NCBI RefSeq assembly: GCF_024832785.1
Contig: NZ_CP116615.1
Span: forward strand, 3,410,001-3,474,000
Origin: Fontisphaera persica
GTDB taxonomy: Bacteria; Verrucomicrobiota; Verrucomicrobiia; Limisphaerales; Fontisphaeraceae
Direction: 5' to 3'
DNA: 64,000 nt
Below, piece by piece: positions 1 through 8,787 of this stretch. Position 1 is the stretch's first letter. The number at the start of each line of letters is the position of its first letter. A program made the translations under genes and the position numbers. The notes beneath the pieces were generated by a model. That model made no database searches. It was not told where the DNA came from and saw nothing but the letters and a program-made list of their open reading frames with translations.

Positions 1-1632
1 GGGGGAGTGGGTGACCTGGAGCACGCGGATTTGCTCAAGGCGCTGAGTTTGCAGGGCGGGCGGCTCCGTCAGCAGCCAGTCCACCGTGGCCGCGGGCGAG
101 GGATAGCCCACGCCGGTGATTTCGGCCAGGACATCCCGGAATTGTTCCGCGGTGAGCCGCCGCACCAGCGGGCCACGAAAAACATAAGCCTCGGAGGCTG
201 CCTCCGTTCCCGGGACGGCCGCCCGCTGGTAGGCGCGCGAGGTCAATATCGTGGCCATGAGGTGTTTGAGGTCATAGCCGTGGGCCACAAAGTCTTCCGC
301 CAGCCAGTCAAGCAATTCAGGATGCCACGCCGGGCCGTCCATTTCATCCACCGGCTCCACCAGCCCGCGGCCAAAGAAACGCGCCCAGAGGCGGTTGACC
401 AGCGTGCGGGGCAGGCGGCCGTTGCGGTCGCTGGTCATGAGGGCGGCGATTTCTCGCAGGCGCTCCTGGCGGTTGGTCGAGGGCGTCAACGCGCCCAGCT
501 CGGGATAGAGGAAAGCGTAGCCCGCCTTGCGGCCGGTGGGTTTGTCGCATTCAAAAATTTCCAGCGGTTCTTCACTGAAGACATTGGCCAGCGCGTACGT
601 GCCCGCCAGGGTGTAATCATTGATGAAACTGTCATGGCAGGAGGCGCACTTGAGATTCACGCCCATGAAGACCTGCGAGACATTTTGCGCGGCCTGCATG
701 GCCGGGGTCTGGCTGGAATTGACCGCGCCGCGCCAGACGATGCCCTTGAGGAAACCCTCGGCTTCGGGCCGCGGATGCAACAGCTCCCGCACCATCTGGT
801 CATAAGGCTTGTTGGTGGCCAGGGCGCTGTAGAGCCAGGCGGTGATTTGTTTGCGCCCGCCGTCAATGTAGCCCGTACCCTTGTAATCGTTGCGGAGCAA
901 ATCATTCCAAAAGGAGAGCCAGTGCTCCGCGTAGCGATGGTTGTCTTGCAACAATTGCCGCACCAGCCGCTCCTGCTTGTCCGGGCGCCGATCCGCCAAA
1001 AACGCTTCCAGCTCCTGCGGCGTCGGTAAAACCCCCAAGACATCCAGATAAACCCGCCTGGCCCAAGCCGCTTCGGGCGCGGGCGAGCGCGCCGGCACGC
1101 CGTGTTGCTGATAGTAACCTGCCAGCCAGCGGTCCACGGGATGCGGCCCACTGAGGGCGGTGGGCGGGGGCGGCTCCACCCGGCGGGGATGCAAATTATG
1201 CACCGGCTGCCGCGCAAAGGTGATTTCGGGCGGCCACGGCAGTCCCTGGTCTATCCACGCCCGCAACAGCCCCACCTGCTGCGCGGTGAGACGCTTGCCC
1301 TTTTTGGGCATGATATTGTCCGGGTCCAGGCCACTGACCATCTCAATGACCAGGCTGCCAGCGCTGTCGCCCGCGCGGGCGGCAGGGCCGGAATCGCCGC
1401 CTCGCAGAAAATCCTCGCGGGTGTCTATCTTGAAGCCTCCCTTGTCCTTGCCCCGGCCATGGCATTGGGCGCAACTGACCTGCAGGATGGGCTGAATGTC
1501 CTTGACAAAATCCACCGTGCGGGCCGCCGCGGGTGGCAATTGCTGCCGTTGCGCGGGAGACAAAGCGGCCCAGGTCCAGCAACCGGACAACAACCCAAGC
1601 CACACCAGGCCCCATGAGCGCAGGGAATGCAT
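1..1632 (-). CDS. PSCyt1/DUF1549/DUF1553 cytochrome-type protein, C-terminus cut by window edge
   Basis: The frame is open from an ATG at 1632 to the left edge with no stop, so the 3' end is missing. Residues 1-23 look like a signal peptide (GLVWLGLLSGCW stretch). A class I haem motif CAQCH is at residues 53-57, followed by a short c-type cytochrome region (PSCyt1). A DUF1549-like region follows, with a second CASCH motif near residue 328, and then a DUF1553-like region (VNRLWARFFGRGLVEP). This order is characteristic of the large paralogous family of planctomycetes and Verrucomicrobia. The protein is presumably exported and haem-bearing; the reaction it supports is unknown, although the family is often found beside sulfatase and polysaccharide-degradation genes. 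It is divergent from the Rieske gene at 1828, and the 195 bp between them must hold both promoters. Confidence 0.88.
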   Translation of the reverse strand, partial: MHSLRSWGLVWLGLLSGCWTWAALSPAQRQQLPPAAARTVDFVKDIQPILQVSCAQCHGRGKDKGGFKIDTREDFLRGGDSGPAARAGDSAGSLVIEMVSGLDPDNIMPKKGKRLTAQQVGLLRAWIDQGLPWPPEITFARQPVHNLHPRRVEPPPPTALSGPHPVDRWLAGYYQQHGVPARSPAPEAAWARRVYLDVLGVLPTPQELEAFLADRRPDKQERLVRQLLQDNHRYAEHWLSFWNDLLRNDYKGTGYIDGGRKQITAWLYSALATNKPYDQMVRELLHPRPEAEGFLKGIVWRGAVNSSQTPAMQAAQNVSQVFMGVNLKCASCHDSFINDYTLAGTYALANVFSEEPLEIFECDKPTGRKAGYAFLYPELGALTPSTNRQERLREIAALMTSDRNGRLPRTLVNRLWARFFGRGLVEPVDEMDGPAWHPELLDWLAEDFVAHGYDLKHLMATILTSRAYQRAAVPGTEAASEAYVFRGPLVRRLTAEQFRDVLAEITGVGYPSPAATVDWLLTEPPALQTQRLEQIRVLQVTHSP

Positions 1633-1827
1633 GATTTATTAGGTAGCACAATAGTTCTCATTCGCAAATGGAATGAACACTAGATGAGGCCTCGAACTGG
1701 CCCGGGCGGAGATGCGCCGCTTATCTTGTGCCCCAGGGGGTCAGTACGTTGCCTTTGCCCTTGGAAAAAAATTTGCGCCCCGCGGCGATGGGGTTACTTA
1801 TTAAATTAACTCACTCCAACTATTATT

Positions 1828-2313
1828 ATGGATAACAACAGTCTGGCCAGTCGTCGTGAGTTTGTCCGCCTCTTTGCCATTGGCGCCCTGGGCATGGGAT
1901 GGTGCGGCCCGTTGCGGCATTTATTCGTGGTGGAAGCGCTAGCCCAAAGCCAGGGCGGCACGGGCACTTTTGTTTGTGACCTCTCGGTCACGCCTTTCAC
2001 GACGCTGCAAAACACCAATGGCTCAATCCGGGTGCGGGTCACCGGCACGCCCACCAGCTTTGCGGAAATCGTAATCACCCGCCTGGCCAACAATGTGTTT
2101 CACGCGGTGACCAGCCGCTGCACCCATGCGGGAACAACCGTCAATCCTTTCAACGGCTCTTTTATCCTTTGTTCGGCGCATGGCTCTCGTTTTGGCGCGG
2201 ATGGCGCGGTATTGCAAGGCCCTGCCACCACCCCGCTGACCTCGTACACCACTCAATTCCAGGCGTCACCACCGCCGGGGTTGTTGCGCATTCAAATCCC
2301 CAATTTGGGCTAG
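1828..2313 (+). CDS. Tat-exported Rieske [2Fe-2S] protein, ends at an in-frame TAG
   Basis: This 161-residue product starts with a twin-arginine type signal (SRREFVRLF, then a hydrophobic stretch ending near ALAQS). A complete Rieske cluster signature is visible: C98-x-H100 within SRCTHAGTT and C115-x2-H118 within LCSAHGSRF, with a following loop of the small soluble Rieske type. It is likely an exported electron-transfer protein or a fragment of an oxidoreductase; no partner subunits are adjacent. The frame stops at TAG 2311-2313 but stays open for another 83 codons to TGA 2563-2565 (separate entry). The [2Fe-2S] domain itself is complete before the TAG, so the short product could be functional. 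The start ATG at 1828 is the only sensible one ahead of the Tat motif. Confidence 0.85.
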   Translation: MDNNSLASRREFVRLFAIGALGMGWCGPLRHLFVVEALAQSQGGTGTFVCDLSVTPFTTLQNTNGSIRVRVTGTPTSFAEIVITRLANNVFHAVTSRCTHAGTTVNPFNGSFILCSAHGSRFGADGAVLQGPATTPLTSYTTQFQASPPPGLLRIQIPNLG

Positions 2314-2565
2314 CGCATTGCCGGCGCCCTGACCCCGGTCACCGGCGGCCGCCAGTTCCGGCTGGTATTTCCCACCACCTCCGGCTGGAAGTACGAGGTG
2401 CGTTTTCAAGGGAGTTTGGGCGGCACGTCCACCGTGGTGCCGTTTGCCACCACGCAAGGGGCTACGCCGAGCCTGACCGTCTTGAATGGCGATGGGACCA
2501 CCAAAACGGTCTTTGTTGCGGCCACCAATGAAATCGGCTTTTTCAGCATCGTGACCAAACCTTGA
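2314..2565 (+). other. In-frame continuation of the Rieske gene beyond the amber codon
   Basis: After TAG at 2311-2313 the same frame reads on as RIAGALTPVTGGRQFRLVF and continues for 83 codons to TGA 2563-2565. The predicted chain has the alternating Thr/Val/Gly pattern of a small beta-rich C-terminal domain (GWKYEVRFQGSLG, TKTVFVAATNEIGFFSIV), common at the ends of secreted verrucomicrobial proteins. It has no start codon or ribosome binding site of its own. It is most simply the lost or readthrough-dependent C-terminal domain of the Rieske protein. Confidence 0.65.
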
Positions 2566-2601
2566 TAACACCCCCGGCTGGGCCAGCCAAAGGAAAGCCC
2601 C

Positions 2602-4053
2602 TCACCGGCTTCGCCGTGGAGTGTTCCCAGGCTCCTTGCCCAGCACCTCCTGCACGGACACCCGCAACACCTCCACCATTTGCTCGATTTGTTGCGGGGA
2701 CACGCAATAGGGCGGCATGAGCACGAGCACATTGCCGATGGGCCGGGTGAGCACGCCGCGGCGGGCCATGGCTTCGCACACGCGGAAGCCGGCGCGGTCG
2801 GCCAGCGGAAACGGCTCGCGCGAGCGCCAGTCTTTGACCAGCTCAATGCCCGCCACCAGGCCTTCCTGGCGGATGTCCCCCACCTGGGGGAGGTCCCATA
2901 AGGTTTGCAGCGCGCCGGCCAGATGCCGCGCGAGCCGCTGGCGGAGGGCCGCGGCCCCGGGTTTTTGCAACAATCCAAGGCTGGCCAGCGCCGCCGCCGC
3001 GCCCAACTGGTTGCCGGTGTAGCTGTGGCCGTGGAAGAAGGTTTTGAACTCGGCGTATTCCCCCAGAAAGGCGTTGAATATTTCGAGGGTGGTCAGGGTG
3101 GCAGCCATGGGCAGGTACCCGCCCGTCAAACCTTTGGCCAGAGCCAGAAAGTCTGGCTGCACGCCTTCGCGGTGACAGGCGAAAAGGGGGCCGGTGCGGC
3201 CGAAGCCGGTCATGACTTCATCCGCAATCAACAGCGCGCCATGCTCCCGCGCCAAGGCCGCCGCCTGGCGCAGCCAGCCATGGGGCTGGGGAATCATGCC
3301 CGCCGCGCCCTGCATGAGGGGTTCAAACACAAAGGCCGCGTAGGGCTGGCCGCGGCGGCGGGCGCGGCCCAGGCGATTTTCCAGTTGGCCCAGACACTGC
3401 CACTGGCATTGGCGGTACTGGCGGGCGTCGGCCCTTTCGGGTTGGGCGCGGTTGAAGGGGCAGCGGTAACAATACGGCGCCATGACGGCATCGCTTTTGA
3501 ACAACAAGCCGGCGTAAGTGCGGTGGAACAAGTCAATGTGTCCCAGACTCACCGCCCCCACGGTATCGCCGTGGTAAGCGCCCTCCAGGCCCAGGAAGCG
3601 CGGTTTTGGGCCGCTGCGGCCCAGGCGGCGGCTGGCTTCGTAGGCCAGCTTCAGCGCCACTTCCAGCGCGGTGGAGCCGTCATCGGAGAAAAACACCTTT
3701 TCCAGGGCCGGGTTGTTGAGCCGCGGCCGGGCGTCCTTTTGTTCGCGCAACCGCGCCAACCGCACCAGTTGCGCGGCGAGGAGCGCGGCCGGCTCATTGG
3801 CCAGGCCCAGGGCGGAGCTGTGGGCGATTTTTTGGAGCTGCGCGCGCAAGGCGCGGTTGAGGGCCGGATGCTGGTGGCCGTGCAGATTGGTCCAAATGGA
3901 GGCGTTGGCATCCAAGTATTTTCTGCCGTGGGCGTCCCACAGCACCGGGCCGCGACCGCGCACAATGACAATCGGCTCCTGGCGCATCCAATCGCGCATT
4001 TGCGTGAAGGGATGCCACACGTATCGCACATCCAACTGGGCCAGCCGGTTCAT
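2602..4053 (-). CDS. bioA: Adenosylmethionine-8-amino-7-oxononanoate aminotransferase
   Basis: A 483-residue class III PLP aminotransferase that converts 7-keto-8-aminopelargonate to 7,8-diaminopelargonate in biotin synthesis, using SAM as amino donor. The N-terminus has the BioA hallmark YVWHPFTQM. The cofactor-binding aspartate lies in LLIADEVMTGFGRTG, the Schiff-base lysine in LALAKGLTGGYLP, and FFHGHSYTGN is a further family motif. The ATG at 4053 is chosen because it overlaps the bioF stop as ATGA (4050-4053), which implies translational coupling; the frame is open further upstream but inside bioF. A central insertion with four cysteines (CYRCPF, RQCQWQC) is seen in many BioA proteins. 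No bioD or bioB is nearby. Confidence 0.94.
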   Translation of the reverse strand: MNRLAQLDVRYVWHPFTQMRDWMRQEPIVIVRGRGPVLWDAHGRKYLDANASIWTNLHGHQHPALNRALRAQLQKIAHSSALGLANEPAALLAAQLVRLARLREQKDARPRLNNPALEKVFFSDDGSTALEVALKLAYEASRRLGRSGPKPRFLGLEGAYHGDTVGAVSLGHIDLFHRTYAGLLFKSDAVMAPYCYRCPFNRAQPERADARQYRQCQWQCLGQLENRLGRARRRGQPYAAFVFEPLMQGAAGMIPQPHGWLRQAAALAREHGALLIADEVMTGFGRTGPLFACHREGVQPDFLALAKGLTGGYLPMAATLTTLEIFNAFLGEYAEFKTFFHGHSYTGNQLGAAAALASLGLLQKPGAAALRQRLARHLAGALQTLWDLPQVGDIRQEGLVAGIELVKDWRSREPFPLADRAGFRVCEAMARRGVLTRPIGNVLVLMPPYCVSPQQIEQMVEVLRVSVQEVLGKEPGNTPRRSR

Positions 4054-5234
4054 GTTAATTTCCGCAGCGCCTCCAGCAGGGCATGGACGTCTTCCGCCGT
4101 GTGGGCGGCGCTTAGACTGATACGCAGGCGGGCCCGTCCATGCGGCACGGTGGGATAGCGAATGGCCGGCAGGAAGAAGCCTTGCTCCCGCAGCCGAGCC
4201 GCCCAAGCGAGCGCCCGCTCCTCGGCGCCCAGGAGCAGCGGCACAATGGCGGCCGCCGGGTCGGCCACCTGCCAGCCGAGGTCCCGCAAACCCGCCACCA
4301 ATTGCGCCACGCGCTCCCGCAAGGCTTGCCGGCGCTGTTCCCCTTCCGCCGACTGCGCCAATTGCACACCCGCCAGAGCGGCCGCGGCCACGGCAGGCGG
4401 GGGGGCGGTGGAAAAAACAAAACTGCGCGCCCGGTTCACCAACCAGTCCCGCAACACGGGTGGCCCGGCGATGAAACCTCCGGCGGCGCCGAGGGCCTTG
4501 CCCAAAGTGCCCATCTGGACTTCGATGCGCCCGGCCAGGTTGAGTTGTTGGGCCAAGCCCGCCCCGCGCGGGCCAAGGACGCCGGTGGCGTGGGCTTCAT
4601 CCACCAGCAACCAGGCTCCGTAACGCTCTTTGAGCGCAACCAGGTCCGCCAGCGGCGCGGCGTCGCCGTCCATGGAATAGACCGACTCGCATACGATTAA
4701 AACGCGCCGGGCCCCGCCCGCCGCCCGCTGGCTCACGGCCCATTGGAGCTTGGCCTCCAAATCTTCGAGGTCATTGTGCGCAAACACGCGCAGCCGGGCG
4801 CCGCTCAGGCGTGCGCCGTCCACCAGGCAGGCATGCGCCAGTTTGTCCAGCAACACGACATCGCCCTTGTCCACCAGCGCCGGGATGACGCCCAGGGCGG
4901 TGGCATAGCCGCTGGAGAAACTCAGGGCCGCCCCGGCGTTTTTATAATCGGCCAAAGCTGTTTCCAAATCAGATTGAGGCGGCAGCGAGCCGCTCAACAG
5001 CCGTGCAGCGCCTGCGCCCGCGCCGTACCTTTGCACCGCGGCGGCGGCGGCTTCTTTCAAGCGCGGATGATTGGCCAGACCCAGGTAATCATTGGCGGAG
5101 AAATTCAAGTAATCACGCCCGGACAGGCGGACCCGGGGGCCTTGCGGGGAATCCAGGGCCGTCAAGGCGCGGCCCAGCCCCCGCTCGCGCCAGCGGGCCA
5201 AATCCTCAGTCAGTTGTGCCGCAAAATCAGTCAC
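4050..5234 (-). CDS. bioF: 8-amino-7-oxononanoate synthase
   Basis: A PLP-dependent alpha-oxoamine synthase that condenses pimeloyl thioester with alanine as the first step of biotin ring assembly. Visible motifs are LNFSANDYLGLANHPRL near the N-terminus, the glycine-rich GSGYATALG-like region (FSSGYATALG), DEAHATGVLG carrying the PLP-contacting Asp/His, and the lysine-bearing GTLGKALGAAGG. The start is uncertain: the frame is open to 5480 on the far side of the divergent pseudopilin start. The GTG at 5234 (VTDFAAQLTEDL) gives about 394 residues, the normal family length; an ATG at 5402 would add an Arg/Pro-rich extension. It overlaps bioA by 4 bp and is upstream of it in the same operon. Confidence 0.9.
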   Translation of the reverse strand: MTDFAAQLTEDLARWRERGLGRALTALDSPQGPRVRLSGRDYLNFSANDYLGLANHPRLKEAAAAAVQRYGAGAGAARLLSGSLPPQSDLETALADYKNAGAALSFSSGYATALGVIPALVDKGDVVLLDKLAHACLVDGARLSGARLRVFAHNDLEDLEAKLQWAVSQRAAGGARRVLIVCESVYSMDGDAAPLADLVALKERYGAWLLVDEAHATGVLGPRGAGLAQQLNLAGRIEVQMGTLGKALGAAGGFIAGPPVLRDWLVNRARSFVFSTAPPPAVAAAALAGVQLAQSAEGEQRRQALRERVAQLVAGLRDLGWQVADPAAAIVPLLLGAEERALAWAARLREQGFFLPAIRYPTVPHGRARLRISLSAAHTAEDVHALLEALRKLT

Positions 5235-5414
5235 ATTACCGGCAGCGCACTCAAAACTGAAACGCCCGTGCTGGCAATGGAAAAATGGCTGCCCTTCCCT
5301 GACGGGGGAGGCGGTGGGCACCGTGCTGGGGCTAGCGGAACGAGCGAGCGGGGAACCGGCGGGGGTGGAAATGCCGTTGCCAATCCGGCGGATTAAAGGC
5401 ATGTTGAGGGGGTG

Positions 5415-6248
5415 ATGGCCACGCGGGGGGAACCGGAACCCACGATGCGGCAGCCTTGGACAACGCAGGCAGGCAGGCATTCCCGCCGGGAATGGCGCCA
5501 GGGATTTAACCTCATTGAGTTACTGGTGGTGGTGGCCATTATTGCCATTTTGGCGGCCCTGCTGTTGCCGGCGCTGGCGCTGGCGAAGGAAAGAGCGCGG
5601 CGCGCCCAGTGTGTGAGCAATTTGCGGCAGTTGACGCTGGCCATGCACGCCTACGCCGATGATTACCGCCAGCGGCTGCCCTCCGGCATGAACAACAAAA
5701 TGGGCGGCTTCAACCTGTTTCAGCACATTTCCTGGCTCTCCGATGAAACTTATCAATTGTGGCTGGAATATCAGCTTACCTACCGGGTGATGATTTGTCC
5801 CAATGTGTACGCCTGCTACGGAGATGAGCCCCGCAAGGAGGTCCGCGGCGTGGAGCTGGGCTACAATTACCTGGGCGGCCGCGGCTACTATGATGACCTG
5901 CCGCCCGCCAAGTTTAACTGGCAATCGCCCCAGAGCCTCAATGACCGCCCCACCAACGGCCAGCCCGCGCTGGAGCTGTTCTGCGATTTGAATCAGTACT
6001 CGCAGACGGAAAAATTCACCACCGCCCAGCATACGGCCACCGGCGGGCGCACGGAAATAGACCCGGTGAAGCAGGTGGAAACCGTGCGCCTCTACAGCTT
6101 TGGCGCTGTGCCGCCGGCGCAGGCGGGCAGCCGGGGCGGCAATGTGTCATTTTTGGATGGCTCGGTGCGGTGGGTGCCGATGTCCAGGATGCGCGAGCAC
6201 GAGGCGATGGACCCCTTGAGCCGCAAGCATTTCGGCGCGTTTTGGTGA
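5415..6248 (+). CDS. Pseudopilin-like protein with type IV/II N-terminal methylation motif
   Basis: A short positively charged leader is followed by the prepilin peptidase signature [19 protein letters not shown], with glycine before the cleavage point and glutamate at +5, then a long hydrophobic helix. The C-terminal part has the pattern of the abundant verrucomicrobial/planctomycete pseudopilin-like (DUF1559-related) family and ends in [15 protein letters not shown], close to their typical H-x-DG end box. These proteins occur as many single scattered genes and are probably exported through a type II secretion-like system; individual roles are unknown. ATG 5445 is an alternative start giving a 20-residue leader; ATG 5415 has a GAGGGGG stretch just upstream. 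It is divergent from bioF. Confidence 0.88.
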   Translation: MATRGEPEPTMRQPWTTQAGRHSRREWRQGFNLIELLVVVAIIAILAALLLPALALAKERARRAQCVSNLRQLTLAMHAYADDYRQRLPSGMNNKMGGFNLFQHISWLSDETYQLWLEYQLTYRVMICPNVYACYGDEPRKEVRGVELGYNYLGGRGYYDDLPPAKFNWQSPQSLNDRPTNGQPALELFCDLNQYSQTEKFTTAQHTATGGRTEIDPVKQVETVRLYSFGAVPPAQAGSRGGNVSFLDGSVRWVPMSRMREHEAMDPLSRKHFGAFW

Positions 6249-6266
6249 CCAGCCCGGCGCCCGCTT

Positions 6267-7553
6267 TCACGGCATCCCAAAATGCCGGGCGGCAAAACGA
6301 AGGTATTGTTCCCAGTCGTAGGCGGTGATGTCGTGCGCTCCCGCCCGCAGATGATAACCGATGTGGCCGCCCACCGGCGTGTTGGTGGCGGGCATTTGCT
6401 CCACTCCCAGCCCCGGCAGGCCATACAGCCGATACACCGGCTCGGCGTGTTTGGCCGCCAGGAATTCGCCTTTGGGGTCGGCCCATAAATCCTTGTCGGC
6501 GCTGGCCACATAGACTGGCCGCGGCGCAATGAGTGCGATGAGCTGATGCTGGTCCACCGGCAGGGCATCCTCGTTGTTGTTATACTGCTTGAACAACCCG
6601 CAGAACCAGTGCGGAAAGACCGTGTTGATGCGCTCCACCGTCTCGCCAAAGCGCCGTCGGCTCAAGGCAGCCCCGCCGCAGCCGGAGTCATTGGAAATCA
6701 CGATGGCAAAGCGCGTGTCCACCGCGCCCGCCCACAAGGCAGCCTTGCCGTGACGGGAATGCCCGAAGACCACCACGCGGCGGGCGTCCAAATCCCGGTC
6801 TTTTTCGATGTAATCCATGGCCCGGCTCAGTCCCCAGGCCCAAGCTGCGAGCGCGCCCCAGTCCGACGGGCCATAGACAGTGTTGGGGCCTTGCTTGCTG
6901 AGGGCGGCGCGCACGCCGGTTTTCCAGCCCTCCTCATGGTCCGGCTCGATGTCGCCATAATAGAAAGTCGCCACGGCAAATCCCCGTTCAAGCGCCTGTT
7001 CAATGGCCCAGCGGGACGCCTGGCAGCCGCGCGATTTTTCCGTGGCGCGGTTGTTCACCACGGTGTCGTCCTTGCTCTGCCGGAGCCAGCGCTCAGTCAT
7101 TTTAATGGCCGGGTCGGGATGAACGGACTGGTTGCCAAAGTAATTCAACCCCAGAAATACCGGCACGGGTTTGAGGGCCTGGTTGGGGAGGTAAATCAGC
7201 AGCTCGAGGGACGGGCCGTTGGTCTTGCCGGTGAGGTAAATGATGATTTCCTTGCGGGTGGCTTTGCCGTCCAACGCCCGGCGGTCATACGACCAGGTCT
7301 GAAACTTCATCCCGGCCGGCCGTCCCGGCGCGCGGCCATACACGTGCTCCGTGAACAATTTGAGAATGGCCGGACGCCCTTTTTTCTCCCAGGTTTTGGC
7401 GTCTTCGATGGGTTTGCCGTTGGGCAGGACGAGCGGGTCCGGCAGCCGGTATTCCGGCACTTTGTCCTCATCATAATTGGGTTGAAAAGGGGCTGCCGCG
7501 GCCCACAACGCAGCCAAAGAGAGTCCCAGACTGCCAAGGAAGCGTGCTTTCAT
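6267..7553 (-). CDS. Secreted CE15-like glucuronoyl esterase (alpha/beta hydrolase)
   Basis: A 428-residue product with a signal peptide (MKARFLGSLGLSLAALWAA). The nucleophile elbow is GHSRHGKAALW, the G-x-S-R-x-G-K arrangement characteristic of carbohydrate esterase family 15, which cleaves ester links between glucuronoxylan and lignin. The candidate catalytic histidine is in VGGHIGYHLR near the C-terminus, and the APRPVYVAS strand precedes it as in other members. The protein probably works in the periplasm or outside the cell on plant polysaccharide. ATG 7553 is the start that places the signal peptide at the N-terminus; the frame is open further upstream, overlapping the thioredoxin gene antisense. 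The gene is divergent from that thioredoxin gene and convergent with the pseudopilin gene. Confidence 0.86.
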   Translation of the reverse strand: MKARFLGSLGLSLAALWAAAAPFQPNYDEDKVPEYRLPDPLVLPNGKPIEDAKTWEKKGRPAILKLFTEHVYGRAPGRPAGMKFQTWSYDRRALDGKATRKEIIIYLTGKTNGPSLELLIYLPNQALKPVPVFLGLNYFGNQSVHPDPAIKMTERWLRQSKDDTVVNNRATEKSRGCQASRWAIEQALERGFAVATFYYGDIEPDHEEGWKTGVRAALSKQGPNTVYGPSDWGALAAWAWGLSRAMDYIEKDRDLDARRVVVFGHSRHGKAALWAGAVDTRFAIVISNDSGCGGAALSRRRFGETVERINTVFPHWFCGLFKQYNNNEDALPVDQHQLIALIAPRPVYVASADKDLWADPKGEFLAAKHAEPVYRLYGLPGLGVEQMPATNTPVGGHIGYHLRAGAHDITAYDWEQYLRFAARHFGMP

Positions 7554-7682
7554 CAGGAAGCATTTTACCTGGGCCGGACGGGTTTGACGAGACCGAAACG
7601 AGGCTTGCGCGGCCCTTCCGGAGCGGGCTATGTTACCCGTACAGCCGATGGGCTGAACTCCCGGCCGCGGCTGATGGCATCT

Positions 7683-8780
7683 ATGAAAATAATTTATTCT
7701 GTCTGCCTGCGTGGGGTCATGGCCGCCGTATTGGCTGCGGGTCTGTGGCTTGGGCCGGCCCTGGCCGCCGAGTTGAGCGAGGCCGAGAAGGCCTGGGAGG
7801 AATTTCAACTGGCCAGCCGCACCCCGCCCACGCCCAAGGAATGGCGGGCGCAGCGGCCGACTAAAGAGGAGTACGAAAAATACCTGGGCACGGTGAAGGA
7901 AACCCTCCTGCGGGCGGTGGACAAGGCGAAGGACTTTTACACGCGTTTTCCCGATGACCCCAACGCCCCCCGGGCGCGGCGCAAGGAATATGAGTTTTTG
8001 AATCGCCTCATCAGCATGGGCCAGAAGGGTTTGGAGGCGCGGGTGGTGGAGCTGGAGAAAGCGCGGCTGGCCGACAGCACTCTTTCCGAGGAGGACCGGT
8101 TTGAAATTCGCCACAAGCAGGTGGAACGCCGGGTGCATGCCGTGCAAGAGCAAGGCACGGCGGCCATGCTGGCCGAGCTGGAAAAAGGGGCGCGCGAGCT
8201 GCAAAAGGAATTCCCCGGGCAGCCGGAGGTGTACGAGATGCTGTTTTCCGTGGTGGCCAATGCGGAGGGCGAAAAAGGCCGGGAACTGGCCCGGGAGCTG
8301 CTCAAGGAGCCGCGCGCCCCGCAGGCGGTGAAGGAGCGTTGCGCCGGTTTGCTGAAGCGGCTGGAAGCGCTGGGCAAACCGCTGGAGCTGTCGTTCACTG
8401 CTCTGGATGGCCGCGAAGTGAAGCTTTCGGATTACAAGGGCAAGGTGGTGCTGGTGGATTTCTGGGCCACGTGGTGCGGGCCGTGCGTTGCCGAGCTGCC
8501 CAATGTGTTGAAAACGTACGAAGAGCTGCATCCCAAGGGCTTTGAAATTGTGGGCATCAGTTTCGACAACAGCAAGGAAGCCCTCCAGAAGTTCATCAAG
8601 GAAAAGAACATGCCCTGGCCGCAATACTTTGACGGCAAGGCCTGGGGCAACAAGTTTGGCCAGGAATTTGGCATCACCGCCATTCCCACCATGTGGCTGG
8701 TGGACAAAAAAGGCGTGCTGGTGGACATGAACGCCCGCGCCAACCTGGCGGACAAGGTCCGCAAACTGCTGGCCGAGTAA
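7683..8780 (+). CDS. Exported TlpA-like thioredoxin with long helical N-terminal region
   Basis: A product of about 365 residues with a signal peptide (MKIIYSVCLRGVMAAVLAAG). Residues about 30-225 are highly charged and helical (repeated KE/EE/RR blocks) with no recognised domain. The C-terminal third is a TlpA/ResA-type thioredoxin fold with the redox motif WCGPC (Cys265, Cys268) in DFWATWCGPCVAELP, and the cis-proline in ITAIPTMWLVD. It likely reduces disulfides in the periplasm, for example during cytochrome c maturation; the N-terminal part may bind a partner. An in-frame ATG at 7674 is equally possible as start. The gene stands alone, between a divergent esterase and a convergent pseudouridine synthase. 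Confidence 0.88.
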   Translation: MKIIYSVCLRGVMAAVLAAGLWLGPALAAELSEAEKAWEEFQLASRTPPTPKEWRAQRPTKEEYEKYLGTVKETLLRAVDKAKDFYTRFPDDPNAPRARRKEYEFLNRLISMGQKGLEARVVELEKARLADSTLSEEDRFEIRHKQVERRVHAVQEQGTAAMLAELEKGARELQKEFPGQPEVYEMLFSVVANAEGEKGRELARELLKEPRAPQAVKERCAGLLKRLEALGKPLELSFTALDGREVKLSDYKGKVVLVDFWATWCGPCVAELPNVLKTYEELHPKGFEIVGISFDNSKEALQKFIKEKNMPWPQYFDGKAWGNKFGQEFGITAIPTMWLVDKKGVLVDMNARANLADKVRKLLAE

Positions 8781-8787
8781 AGCGGCT

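Noticed and set aside
2905-4158. Long plus-strand frame opposite bioA.
   Set aside because: Shadow of bioA; bioA motifs and the ATGA link with bioF settle the strand.
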